From the NCBI RefSeq assembly GCF_014863545.1, contig NZ_CP062260.1, positions 4,597,001-4,661,000 on the forward strand: DNA of 64,000 nt, given 5' to 3'. A model generated the notes under the pieces. It made no database searches. It was not told where the DNA came from and saw only the letters and a list, made by a program, of their open reading frames with translations. Both the position numbers and the translations under genes were made by a program. Source of the DNA: Paenibacillus sp. JNUCC32 (GTDB lineage: Bacteria; Bacillota; Bacilli; Paenibacillales; Paenibacillaceae). This document shows, in pieces, positions 45,356 through 53,867 of this stretch; the first letter of the stretch is position 1; each line of letters opens with the position of its first letter.

Positions 45356-47284
45356 TTACTGAATGATTTTGTTGAGACGCTCCAGATAACGCCAGCGAGT
45401 AATAAAGAAATACATGATCTGGATGCTCAGGAAGAAGATGAAGATCTTCAAACTATGCCCTACGATCGAGAAGTCTACCAGCTGCTGAAGCGCAACAAAG
45501 GCAACGCCGCTATGGATGAGTGCGATTAACATCGGCAAAAAGAACATAATGACAAGCTGCTTGGTAATGATGGTGCCAAGCTCTTTTTTGCTGAGTCCCA
45601 CCTTGGCAATCATGCGATACTGCTGTTCGTCCCGGGCAAGATCCGCGTACAGCCGGAAATATACAAAGCTTGCCGCGAAGGTAAAGAACACGATGCCGAC
45701 CAGGCCGCTAACCATAAGCAGAATGCCGTTCTGCTGCTGGGCGCTTTTCCAATCCAAGTACAATGACTTGAGATAATAGCTGTAGTCTTCCGGCTCTTTA
45801 AGACGTTCCTGAATCGATCTGGACACATCCCCCGTATTCTTCCAATCCTGCACGTAAAACGTATGGAATGCCGCATAACCGAATTCCTGATCCTCTTGTG
45901 CCTGGAGCACATCCTTGTACAGGCGGTCGGATACGACCAGCGTATCGCCGTAGGTCGCGGGCACCGCAATGAACGTTTCGGCTTTGAGCACCTTGACGAT
46001 TTCCGATGTTTTCCCGTTTATCACGTCGAATTGATCATTACCAGGACCATCGATTCGGTAGCTGTTCTTCTCCGTGACGGTCCCAGGGGTCAGGATGCCT
46101 TCCAGGTCGCCCAATGTTTCTGACGGGTAACCCATCGACTGAATAAGACTGTTATATTCGCTGAGCTTAATCAGATTGATCCCGTTATCCGAAAATATCG
46201 GAGTAACCTCCGCCTCCTTGTACTGAAATCCGCCCTTCTTGAGCTCCTCCCTGATCATATCAAGATGACGATTCCCTTTATCAGCGTTCTCATCATTCAT
46301 AGTGTACGTATAGGCATAAGGATTCTCCATGGCCGACAGGCCGGGATCCCCGATTGCAAGCGTGGTGCCGATCCCGGTAAAGGCGGATGCCGAGATGACC
46401 GATACGAGGAAGAACATCACCGCATTGTCTTTGATTCTGTACAGCAGCTCCGAGATCGTCAGCAGGTTGGTTCGGCGAAAGAAGAACCGCTCTTTCTTCT
46501 GCAGATACCGCATAAAAAACACGCTGAACTGAGTGAAGAGAAAATACGTGCCGATAATGACGAATATAACGCCGCCAAGCAGCAGGAACAGATTGAAGAT
46601 TTGGAGAATGGCAAAAACCATGACCATGCCGTAACCGGTTCCGATCAGCAGGACAGCCAGCACGGCCAGCCAAGGCGATGCTTTCGGCTGCGGCTTCGGG
46701 CTTTCCTCTGCTTTCACCAGGGCGAGCAGCGTGCCCTTCCGCAGCATGAACGAGGAGAACAACGCAATCAGCAGGAACAATACGGCATAAGCCGCAGCCG
46801 TAACGATCAGCGATTCGAGCGGAAAATAAAACGGAAGTCCCTTATCCACGGCCAGCAGCTTGGCGCTGATTAGCAGGATCAGCTTGGAGAACAGCAATCC
46901 CGTTCCGATGCCGACTACGATCGCTGCAGCGCCAATCAGGATATTCTCGATGAACAACATCCGGTTCAATTGCTTGCGGGACATGCCGAGGATCAGCAGA
47001 ATGCCGAACTCCTTTTTCCGAACCTTGATGAAAGCCCCCACCGAATACAGCAGAAAGAAAAATGAAAAAACGAACACGATGTACTGGGATACCGTCATGC
47101 CCATCGTACCCAGCATGGACATGGTACCGCTGGAGGAGACCAGGCCGTCCTTCAGCTGTGGGTGAAACGACAGCAGCCCGTAGGTAAAGAAAATCATGAC
47201 GGAGAAGGCACTGCTCAGGAAATGGGCAATATACGTGCGCTTGCTGCGCAGGACATTGTTAACGGCGAACTGGCGAAAATTCAT
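45356..47284 (-). CDS. BceB-type FtsX-like ABC transporter permease
   Basis: I take the ATG at 47284 (642 residues, [19 protein letters not shown]) with GGGAGG eight bases upstream; this is the standard BceB start and length. About ten membrane helices are seen, with one large extracellular domain of some 200 residues after the seventh helix, which senses peptide antibiotics in BceB. It overlaps the ATPase gene by 26 bases. With BceA it should free lipid II-cycle intermediates from peptides such as bacitracin. The exact drug cannot be told. Confidence 0.92.
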   Translation of the reverse strand: MNFRQFAVNNVLRSKRTYIAHFLSSAFSVMIFFTYGLLSFHPQLKDGLVSSSGTMSMLGTMGMTVSQYIVFVFSFFFLLYSVGAFIKVRKKEFGILLILGMSRKQLNRMLFIENILIGAAAIVVGIGTGLLFSKLILLISAKLLAVDKGLPFYFPLESLIVTAAAYAVLFLLIALFSSFMLRKGTLLALVKAEESPKPQPKASPWLAVLAVLLIGTGYGMVMVFAILQIFNLFLLLGGVIFVIIGTYFLFTQFSVFFMRYLQKKERFFFRRTNLLTISELLYRIKDNAVMFFLVSVISASAFTGIGTTLAIGDPGLSAMENPYAYTYTMNDENADKGNRHLDMIREELKKGGFQYKEAEVTPIFSDNGINLIKLSEYNSLIQSMGYPSETLGDLEGILTPGTVTEKNSYRIDGPGNDQFDVINGKTSEIVKVLKAETFIAVPATYGDTLVVSDRLYKDVLQAQEDQEFGYAAFHTFYVQDWKNTGDVSRSIQERLKEPEDYSYYLKSLYLDWKSAQQQNGILLMVSGLVGIVFFTFAASFVYFRLYADLARDEQQYRMIAKVGLSKKELGTIITKQLVIMFFLPMLIALIHSGVAFVALQQLVDFSIVGHSLKIFIFFLSIQIMYFFITRWRYLERLNKIIQ

Positions 47285-48029
47285 GTCCCGAACCTCCCAG
47301 CAGCGATAACACGTTGATGATTTTTTGATAAAAGGCCGATTGGCTGTCGCCGTACGTGATTTCGTTGTACAACTGCCCGTCCTTGATAAACACCACCCGA
47401 TTGCAGTAGCTTGCTGCCACCGGGTCATGGGTGACCAGCAGCATGGTCACTTGGTCTTCCTTGTTTCTCCGGTCCATCATTTCCATGACGTCGCGGGCCG
47501 ACTTGGAGTCCAGGTTGCCTGTCGGCTCATCGGCCAGAACCAGCTTCGGTACGTGGATCATGGCCCGCGCTATCGCCGTCCGCTGCGCCTGTCCCCCCGA
47601 TATTTCATAAGTCCGCTTGTCCAGAATCGATGTGATGCCCAGTTTATCGGCCAAAATGCCGACCCGGCGGTTCATCTCATCCAGATCCACGCCGTCCAGC
47701 GCCAGGGGGAGCAGGATATTCTCCTTCACCGTCAGCGTATTCAGCAGGTTGAAGGACTGAAAGACAAACCCCAGCTCACGCCGGCGGAACATGGCGAGTT
47801 TATCCTGGGATAATCGGAACGGATCCTCCCCGCCGATGGTGATCTCCCCGGACGTAGGTCGGTCGATGGTGGAGATCATGTTGAGCAGCGTCGTTTTTCC
47901 GCTGCCGGAGGGGCCCATGATGCCGACGAATTCCCCTTGGTTGATGCTCAGATTGATATTGGAAAGCGCCTCGTGGGACACCGCGGCCTTATAAACTTTG
48001 CCCAGATTGCGCACGTTAAGTATTTCCAT
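47259..48029 (-). CDS. BceA-type ABC transporter ATPase
   Basis: The ATG at 48029 (256 residues, [14 protein letters not shown]) has GAGG eleven bases upstream. Walker A is [15 protein letters not shown], the signature is [15 protein letters not shown] (Ala where Gln is usual in SGGQQQR), and Walker B is [13 protein letters not shown]. It forms a complex with the permease encoded at 45356-47284. A BceR-like site 95 bp upstream suggests induction by the BceRS pair encoded at 48710-50386. Confidence 0.93.
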   Translation of the reverse strand: MEILNVRNLGKVYKAAVSHEALSNINLSINQGEFVGIMGPSGSGKTTLLNMISTIDRPTSGEITIGGEDPFRLSQDKLAMFRRRELGFVFQSFNLLNTLTVKENILLPLALDGVDLDEMNRRVGILADKLGITSILDKRTYEISGGQAQRTAIARAMIHVPKLVLADEPTGNLDSKSARDVMEMMDRRNKEDQVTMLLVTHDPVAASYCNRVVFIKDGQLYNEITYGDSQSAFYQKIINVLSLLGGSGHEFSPVRR

Positions 48030-48123
48030 CTTGTTGTAAACCTCACTTTCGTTATTTCGTTCCTGTAAGGTTAGTGTATAGCATCGGGCGGGCCATCTCC
48101 TATCGATCACTCTTTCGCCAACC

Positions 48124-48137
48124 TTACATCGGTGTAA
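48124..48137 (-). promoter_or_regulatory. BceR-like operator upstream of the transporter genes
   Basis: TTACACCGATGTAA on the minus strand fits the TnACA-N4-TGTAA site described for BceR-type regulators, and the palindrome extends one base each side. A possible -10 (TATACA/TACACT) lies near 48071-48081, about 45 bases downstream. Confidence 0.7.
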
Positions 48138-48159
48138 GATTCATGCGTAGACCGGCTCA

Positions 48160-48297
48160 GGGTACGTCACGGTCGCCATTCTAAAGGCGCTTCGGGTACG
48201 TAACGGTTGCGATTCCAGAGGTGCTCCGTGTACGTCACTGTTGCGATTCTTAAGGCTGCTTCGAGTACGTCACTGTTTGCGATTCTAAAGGCGCTTC
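48160..48297 (+). repeat. Four tandem 34-35 bp repeats
   Basis: Units at 48160-48193, 48194-48227, 48228-48262 and 48263-48297 share GTACGT(C/A)AC, GCGATTC and AAGGCGCTTC. A fifth unit begins at 48298 and runs straight into repeat copy C. Each unit resembles that element with its hairpin left out. There are no spacers, so it is not a CRISPR array. Confidence 0.85.
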
Positions 48298-48429
48298 GAG
48301 TACGTAACGTTCCTACGATCGCTGTTGCCCCCAAATTTTCTGAACGATTACACCGAGGTGAAAATTCGGGTGCAAAGGCGACCGCTTCGCTTCTTCGGAA
48401 TCGTTTCGTCCTCTTTCGCTGATGCGTGC
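48297..48429 (+). repeat. Dispersed hairpin repeat, copy C
   Basis: CGAGTACGTAACGTTCCTAC and GATCGCTGTTG lead into a hairpin TGCCCCCAAATTTTC/GAAAATTCGGGTGCA (48326-48340, 48360-48374; 13 of 15 paired). AAAGGCGACCGCTTCGC, TTCTTCGGAATCGTTTCGTC and CTCTTTCGCTGATGCGTGC follow. It is the clearest reference copy and lies between the bceS terminator and the tandem array. Confidence 0.85.
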
Positions 48430-48454
48430 GGATTCCTACTCCTATTTAAACAAA

Positions 48455-48514
48455 AGAAAAACCTTATCTCCGGGATTCATGATGTATTCAACCATCAATT
48501 ACCCGAGATAAGGT
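48455..48514 (-). terminator. Terminator of the BceRS-like genes
   Basis: ACCTTATCTC-CGGG (48461-48474) pairs with CCCGAGATAAGGT (48502-48514) with one bulge. On the minus strand five U residues follow. It separates the bceRS transcript from the bceAB promoter. Confidence 0.85.
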
Positions 48515-48561
48515 GTTCTCGTAAAGTATTTAGGTGACTTATTACACCACTCCATAAGCTA

Positions 48562-48623
48562 AAGATAACTTAGATATAGTCTGACTGCCCCACCTCAGAC
48601 GCCTATATCCATCCGGTTATCTT
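48562..48623. other. Compound hairpin in the 3' region of the BceS-like gene
   Basis: AAGATAAC/GTTATCTT (48562-48569, 48616-48623) encloses GATATAGTCTGA (48573-48584), which pairs with TCAGAC-gc-CTATATC (48595-48609), around a ten-base loop CTGCCCCACC. It has 20 base pairs with only small internal loops, and no U run. It lies between the bceS stop and its terminator. The remaining bases up to 48709 show nothing more. Confidence 0.65.
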
Positions 48624-48709
48624 GATCTTAGACAGTCTCCAACTCACTTGACAACATAAGCCTTCGCCAGTCAAACGCCAACAGGACTACACTATTGCCA
48701 GTCTCACCC

Positions 48710-49690
48710 TCAGAAAATCAGCCTCACGGTCGTTCCTCTTCCCGGCTCGGATTCCAGCTCGATTTGGTGGTTCATTTTATGGACCACTTCTTTGACGAGA
48801 TACAAGCCCATGCCGGTGGATTCCTTCAGCTTGCGGCCGTTTTCCCCGGTATAGAACGGGTCGAACACCCGCTTCAAGTCGGATGGCGGTATGCCCATTC
48901 CCCGGTCCGTGATCTCCAGCACCACATGGCGGTGGTCCTCCGTCCGGCGGGCCTGGATCGTCACCTTAAGCCCGGTTCCGGCAGAATATTTAATGGCGTT
49001 GGACAGCAGCTGCAGCATGATGAACCGAAGCCATTTGGCATCCGTCTGAACGGTGAGATCCGAATCGATCCGGACCTCCGGATACACATGACTGTGAATA
49101 AAATAACGCTTGTTCTCGTGCACCGCCTCGACTGCCGCCTGATGAAGCTTCACGGGCTCCACGCTGAAATCCTGCTCGAAGGTTTCGAGCCTGGACATGT
49201 AGAGCACCATCTCCAGCCCGCGCCGAATCCGGTCGGATTCCTCGGATAAACTCTTGAAGGCGTCGTTATCATCCTCCTGCGTGATCATCTCAATGACGGA
49301 CAGCGGCGTTTTCATCTGATGCACCCACTGATTCATGAAGATCATATGCTCTTTCCGCCGGCGCTCCCACTCTTCCATGACCGTGCGGTATTGACGGTAC
49401 TGCTCTTCCATAAGCTCGCTAAGGGCCGTAGGCAGCGGGGCCGACTCGTTATGCTTGATCGATTCCTCCAACGACCTGATGGGCTGCGACAGCCGCTCAT
49501 AGAAATCCCGGTGCGTGAAATACCGGAATGCCAAGTACCCGCCAAGAATGGTCAGACCGAGGAAAACGGCATAAGCCGCTGTCACCGGATGATCATAGCC
49601 GTCATACCAGAATACGAGCAGCACCACGAACAAGGCCGCGGTTACAAACAGAATGAGGGGCAAATGCTCACGCCAAAACAGCTTCTTCAT
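48710..49690 (-). CDS. BceS-type intramembrane-sensing histidine kinase
   Basis: The 326 residues have two membrane helices near the N-terminus (about 10-28 and 38-56) with almost no outside loop, the hallmark of intramembrane-sensing kinases. The H box is NQWVHQMKTPLSV with His124, followed by an ATPase domain (LSNAIKYSAG, DRGMGIP, STGMGLYLVK). Such kinases detect peptide antibiotics through their BceAB transporter. It starts four bases after the regulator gene. Confidence 0.93.
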   Translation of the reverse strand: MKKLFWREHLPLILFVTAALFVVLLVFWYDGYDHPVTAAYAVFLGLTILGGYLAFRYFTHRDFYERLSQPIRSLEESIKHNESAPLPTALSELMEEQYRQYRTVMEEWERRRKEHMIFMNQWVHQMKTPLSVIEMITQEDDNDAFKSLSEESDRIRRGLEMVLYMSRLETFEQDFSVEPVKLHQAAVEAVHENKRYFIHSHVYPEVRIDSDLTVQTDAKWLRFIMLQLLSNAIKYSAGTGLKVTIQARRTEDHRHVVLEITDRGMGIPPSDLKRVFDPFYTGENGRKLKESTGMGLYLVKEVVHKMNHQIELESEPGRGTTVRLIF

Positions 49691-49693
49691 TGC

Positions 49694-50386
49694 CTACCTC
49701 TTCCATACGGTATGCAGCCTGTACCCCGAACCGCGAATCGTTTCCAGCGCATTCTCAATCCCTAACTCCCCTAGCCGTTTCCTCACCCGGTTAATATTCA
49801 CGCTGAGCGTATTATCGTCCACGAACGTATCATCCCACAGCTTCTCCAGAATCGTCTCGCGCGTCACAAGCCGGGGGCTCCGGCTCAGCAGCGTTTCCAG
49901 AAGGACCGTTTCTTTTTTCGTGAGCACGGATGTCTGATCGTGAAGAGTCAGCTCCATCCGTTCGGGATAGAGGACAAGCCCGTCCTTCTCCACCGTACGC
50001 TCGGCGGATGCTGCCGCATAGTCGCCGTATACGCGGCGCAGCTGGCTGTGGATTTTGGCGATGACGATATCGTAAGCAAACGGCTTGGTGATATAATCAT
50101 CCGCGCCGTTCTCCAAGGCCCGGAGCTGATCCGGCGTCCCGTTACGAGCCGAGATGAAAATAATCGGGCAGGTCGATACCGACCGGATCTGGCGGCACCA
50201 ATAATATCCGTCAAAGCTTGGCAGGTTCACGTCGAGAAGAACGAGATGCGGCTTCATCTCATGGAACTGCTCCAGCACATGATCGAAATCCTCGATGATG
50301 TTTCCTTCATTTCCGTACCGTTCGATATGCGATTGCAGCAGCCCCGCCAGCTTGGGGTCATCCTCAACGATCATGATTTTGTACAT
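49694..50386 (-). CDS. BceR-type OmpR-family response regulator
   Basis: The ATG at 50386 (230 residues, MYKIMIVEDD) has GGAGGGTG upstream. The receiver has the acidic pair at residues 8-10 and phospho-acceptor Asp52 in LLDVNLPSFDG. The winged-helix C-terminal domain ends IRGSGYRLHTVWKR. It should activate the bceAB-like genes through the operator at 48124-48137. It follows the thioesterase gene by 60 bp. Confidence 0.93.
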   Translation of the reverse strand: MYKIMIVEDDPKLAGLLQSHIERYGNEGNIIEDFDHVLEQFHEMKPHLVLLDVNLPSFDGYYWCRQIRSVSTCPIIFISARNGTPDQLRALENGADDYITKPFAYDIVIAKIHSQLRRVYGDYAAASAERTVEKDGLVLYPERMELTLHDQTSVLTKKETVLLETLLSRSPRLVTRETILEKLWDDTFVDDNTLSVNINRVRKRLGELGIENALETIRGSGYRLHTVWKR

Positions 50387-50446
50387 CCGTTCACCCTCCA
50401 TGAAGCGTCAGGCCGCTCTCTCCCTCCGAAAGAACAACCTGATGGT

Positions 50447-51190
50447 TTATGATTCCCTAACGATAGCCGCTTCAAAAAAGTTGGTTCCGTCCGGCGATGT
50501 GCCCTGCACGTACACCCGATTGTTCTCCTCGGCCGAACGCTTGATCACCATCGTATCCTTCAGTCTGGCCTCGTTATGGTATGTAATTTTGAAGCCGGTC
50601 ACTCGCCCTTCCCGAAGTTCCTGCTCATCCAGCACGTCAAAGCACAAATCCGCATACCGGGCGTTATTCAAATGGCCGTTCGTATCGATTCCACTATACC
50701 GGACCGTATACGTATACGCATCATCCAGTTGTACCCCTTCAGGCAATACGGCTTTGCTTGGCAGCTCTCCAACCGTTTCCTGACCGATCGGCACCTCGTA
50801 CGGAAACATGGACGGACGCAGAATTTTCCGTTTATGAATGTCCACCAGCGCCCATACCGAGCGGCCCTCGCCCAGCAATTCCCCATCGCCGTTCTTGATC
50901 CGATAATCCCGATGCCACAGCGCCCCTTTGGACCCGCGGCTCCAGGTGTCCACATATACGGTTTCCATATCCCTTGGCATCCGCCGCATCTCAAGCTCCA
51001 GCGTAATCAGCATCCAGCCCATGCCCCGCTCGATCATTTCCTCGCGGCTGATTCCCAGCGCCTCAATATGCCGGTCAGCCGCTCTCTGCAAAATACTGAG
51101 CAGCGAAGACCATCGGCAGTCTCCCTTAAAGTCTGCGTCAACGGATTGAATGGTATATTCTTCTGTCCATTTTTCTATCATGAGTCCCAT
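50447..51190 (-). CDS. Acyl-ACP thioesterase (double hotdog)
   Basis: This 247-residue protein has two hotdog domains. The N-terminal one starts with EKWTEEYTIQSVDADFKG and includes WMLITLELEMRRMPR. The C-terminal one carries GIDTNGHLNNARYADLCFD, the conserved Asn/His/Asn catalytic segment of FatA/B-like bacterial thioesterases. It would release fatty acids from acyl carrier protein in the cytoplasm. AAAGGAG lies five bases before the ATG; a start three codons later is possible. Confidence 0.9.
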   Translation of the reverse strand: MGLMIEKWTEEYTIQSVDADFKGDCRWSSLLSILQRAADRHIEALGISREEMIERGMGWMLITLELEMRRMPRDMETVYVDTWSRGSKGALWHRDYRIKNGDGELLGEGRSVWALVDIHKRKILRPSMFPYEVPIGQETVGELPSKAVLPEGVQLDDAYTYTVRYSGIDTNGHLNNARYADLCFDVLDEQELREGRVTGFKITYHNEARLKDTMVIKRSAEENNRVYVQGTSPDGTNFFEAAIVRES

Positions 51191-51389
51191 GCCAGCTCCT
51201 TTATTTTCTCAACCTAACCACTCTCTTCAAGCATAATCAAAAAAATCGCATTTATCAAAGAACGAAGCAGCCTATCACTACGTTGGAAAATAATGATTTT
51301 ATCCAAGTTGCTGGTCAATCCGGTTTAAAAGTCACGTCTTTGGTTAATAGTAAGGCACAAACAACTATAACTTATACGAGGTGATTAAC

Positions 51390-51647
51390 ATGAGTTTTCT
51401 TTGGTCATTAATCGTTGGCGGTATCATCGGATGGATTGCTGGTTTGATTATGGGCAGAGACATCCCCGGCGGTATCATCGGTAACATCATTGCTGGTTTC
51501 GTCGGTGCTTGGCTGGGCGGTCTTCTGCTCGGATCCTGGGGACCGGAAATGGGTGGATTCTACATCCTGCCGGCGTTGATCGGTGCCGTCATTCTGGTCT
51601 TTATCGTCAGCCTGATCATGGGTTCGATGAGACGCGGCCGCTCATAA
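51390..51647 (+). CDS. GlsB/YeaQ/YmgE-family membrane protein
   Basis: The ATG at 51390 (85 residues, MSFLWSLIVGGIIGWIAG) has GAGGTG six bases upstream. Three glycine-rich membrane helices are seen, with the family signature GRDIPGGIIGNIIAGFVGAW and a basic end MRRGRS. Members are linked to general stress but their function is unclear. It stands alone on the plus strand, and I found no clear promoter in the 200 bp upstream. Confidence 0.9.
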   Translation: MSFLWSLIVGGIIGWIAGLIMGRDIPGGIIGNIIAGFVGAWLGGLLLGSWGPEMGGFYILPALIGAVILVFIVSLIMGSMRRGRS

Positions 51648-51755
51648 CCACTTGAAATTGAACGTTGATGCGTAATTTCTGCGATGTTCCGCTGTGACAT
51701 GGTTTAGACGTACTTACAACGGTATTCGCAAGTGCAACGGACAATTTCCGTAACC

Positions 51756-51803
51756 AAACAGGGTGACCTATTCGCCATCATGGCATAGGTCACCCTGTTT
51801 TAC
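51756..51803. terminator. Two-way terminator between the YeaQ-type and SDR genes
   Basis: A perfect 16-bp stem AAACAGGGTGACCTAT (51756-51771) and its complement (51785-51800) closes a 13-base loop. The plus strand ends in TTTTAC, and the minus strand has a shorter U run. It serves two converging genes. Confidence 0.88.
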
Positions 51804-51807
51804 ATGT

Positions 51808-52701
51808 TTAAGTAATGGGAAGTCCCTGCTTCTTCGCGTAATTGCTCCAATGCGGCTTACGCCCGTCAATGTCGCTAAACCCGTATTCATCCGATAAGTC
51901 CCAGCTGGTCAGTGCCTTCCCGCTCTTGTCGGACACATCCGGATCGGCTGCCAACGCCGCAACCGCCTGCCCAAGAAAATATGGGGTCTCCGATTCGATG
52001 AAATGCGGTTCTTGTGCCGTGGCATCCCGCCAATTTTCTTCCGTAACGCCGAAGTGATCCAGCATTTGCTCCGAGCGCAGAAATCCCGGCGTCACGGATA
52101 GTGCGGTTACCTGATAGGGACGCAGCTCTTCCGCCATGGCTGCGGCCAGATGAATCGCCGAAATTTTTGCCAGGCTGTAATACAAATTCCCGCGATACCG
52201 GTACGTCGAGCCGTCCGTGACCTCAATGACCAATCCGCCGCCGTTCTCCACCATCAGCGGAACGCCGTAATAACTCGTGATCATATGCGTTGTCACTGCC
52301 CGCTCCTGCATCAGCAGTCCATCGGACAGAAATTGCTCCCAGAACGGAATATTCCAATGCGTCAGGTTCTCGCCGCCCCATATATCATTGACGAGGATGT
52401 CCAGCCGGCCCTGCTGCTCTTCACGAATGCGTTCAAACAACGCTTTCACTTGCTCTTCCACGGTATGGTCGCATTGCACGGCAATGCCGGTGCCGCCCCG
52501 CTCCGTCACCATCTCCGCCGTGTCGTCAATCGTCTCGGTCCGCTTGATATCCGACGCTTGGCCGCGTACGCTCCGTCCCGTGCAATACACCGTTGCCCCC
52601 GCGGCACCCAGCATCACCGCAATGGCGCGGCCTGCTCCCCGGGTCGCACCGGCCACGACGGCGATTTTTCCTTGCAATGGCTTAGGATCATTCTTATTCA
52701 T
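51808..52701 (-). CDS. Short-chain dehydrogenase/reductase
   Basis: The 297-residue protein has the NAD(P)-binding GATRGAGRAIAV near residue 18, NDIWGGENL (in place of NNAG), and the catalytic YYSLAK near residue 175. The variant NDIWGG and long C-terminus resemble DHRS1-like SDRs. GGAGGTAGCGC precedes the ATG. It is read divergently from the WYL regulator gene 128 bp away and is its likely target. The substrate is unknown. Confidence 0.88.
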   Translation of the reverse strand: MNKNDPKPLQGKIAVVAGATRGAGRAIAVMLGAAGATVYCTGRSVRGQASDIKRTETIDDTAEMVTERGGTGIAVQCDHTVEEQVKALFERIREEQQGRLDILVNDIWGGENLTHWNIPFWEQFLSDGLLMQERAVTTHMITSYYGVPLMVENGGGLVIEVTDGSTYRYRGNLYYSLAKISAIHLAAAMAEELRPYQVTALSVTPGFLRSEQMLDHFGVTEENWRDATAQEPHFIESETPYFLGQAVAALAADPDVSDKSGKALTSWDLSDEYGFSDIDGRKPHWSNYAKKQGLPIT

Positions 52702-52829
52702 AGCGCTACCTCCAACTATATACTGAAGTATCTCAACGCCTTCATCGTATCAGACATATATGACATCCGTTGTCTTATATCCATGCTACAATACAATTAA
52801 CTTCTATAGATACAGAGAGGTGACATAAC

Positions 52830-53783
52830 TTGAGGGCGGATCGTCTATTATCCATTATGCTGATGCTTCAGAACGGGGGGAAGAAGAACACCCGTTATCT
52901 GGCGGAGCAGCTTGAGGTATCGGAGCGCACGATTATACGCGATATGGAAAGCTTGAGCTCGGCGGGCATCCCCGTGTATGCGGAAAGAGGATCCCAGGGC
53001 GGGTGGGTGCTGGAGGAGAGCTATCGAACGAACCTGACCGGCATGACGCCGGACGAGCTCATCTCCCTGCTGGTTTCCAGCCACAGCCCGCTGATCGGGG
53101 ATTTGGGGATCCGTAAACAGTTTGATGCTGCCTATCAAAAATTATTGGCTTCCTCCCCACGCTCCATTCGGCAGGATGCCGAAATCATTCGGGAGAAGAT
53201 CCATATCGATGGCGCAGGCTGGCACTCCTATCGCGAATCGCATCCGTATCTTACGGTTTTGCAGGAGGCGCTGTGGTTGGATCGCATCATGGATATCCAA
53301 TACATGAAAGGAGAGGAACGAGTCGAAAGAAGGATTCATCCGCTCGGGCTGGTTGCCAAACGGAGTACCTGGTATGTGGTGGCCGAATCCCAAGGCGAGC
53401 TGCGAACCTATCGCGTATCGAGAATCGTGGATGCCGTCATGTCCGAGGATACATTCCAGCGTCCGGCCGGTTTTAATCTAGCCGGGTATTGGGAGGAGTC
53501 GCTGGCACGGTTCATGCAAAATCTCCCGCAGTATCCCGCACAGGTTCGCATGACCGTCGATCTGATCAAACGCTTTGAGCGGGAGCGGTACGTAAAAATA
53601 CTCCGATGCGATATGGATAACCAGCACGACGGGTGGATAACGGCCGATTTGGAGTTCAACACCTTGGAATCGGCTTCGGCATTTCTTCTAAGCTGCGGGG
53701 CGGAAATCGAGGTGATGGCCCCCCAAGAGCTTAGGGAGCATGTCAGGATGGCGGCAAATGCCATATCGCGGCTATATGAATAG
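52830..53783 (+). CDS. Helix-turn-helix transcriptional regulator with WYL domain
   Basis: The 317-residue protein starts at a TTG seven bases after AGAGGTG. An N-terminal DeoR/HTH_11-type domain (RYLAEQLEVSERTIIRDMES, about residues 22-41) is followed by a WYL domain (HPLGLVAKRSTWYVVAE, about 167-185) and a WCX-like C-terminus. WYL domains bind small ligands or nucleic acids. Divergence from the SDR gene suggests local control of it and of itself. Confidence 0.9.
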   Translation: MRADRLLSIMLMLQNGGKKNTRYLAEQLEVSERTIIRDMESLSSAGIPVYAERGSQGGWVLEESYRTNLTGMTPDELISLLVSSHSPLIGDLGIRKQFDAAYQKLLASSPRSIRQDAEIIREKIHIDGAGWHSYRESHPYLTVLQEALWLDRIMDIQYMKGEERVERRIHPLGLVAKRSTWYVVAESQGELRTYRVSRIVDAVMSEDTFQRPAGFNLAGYWEESLARFMQNLPQYPAQVRMTVDLIKRFERERYVKILRCDMDNQHDGWITADLEFNTLESASAFLLSCGAEIEVMAPQELREHVRMAANAISRLYE

Positions 53784-53794
53784 ATCAAATTAAA

Positions 53795-53835
53795 ACACCG
53801 GGCAATCGCCCCAAAAACAGAGGCTTACCCGGTGT
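53795..53835 (-). terminator. Terminator of the MhqO-like gene
   Basis: ACACCGGG (53795-53802) pairs with CCCGGTGT (53828-53835), with GGGGC/GCCTC-type inner contacts. On the minus strand TTTTAATTT follows. It may also slow plus-strand transcripts from the WYL gene. Confidence 0.75.
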
Positions 53836-53867
53836 CGTGTGTATTGCGTGCGCGATGTGCGCCATCT

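Noticed and set aside
48160..48297. CRISPR-like look of the short repeats
   Set aside because: The units follow each other without spacers and no cas genes are near.
51311..51345. Sigma-B-like promoter (GTTTAA...GTTAAT) before the YeaQ-type gene
   Set aside because: The -10 half does not match GGGTAT well enough, and I cannot confirm that the host has sigma-B.
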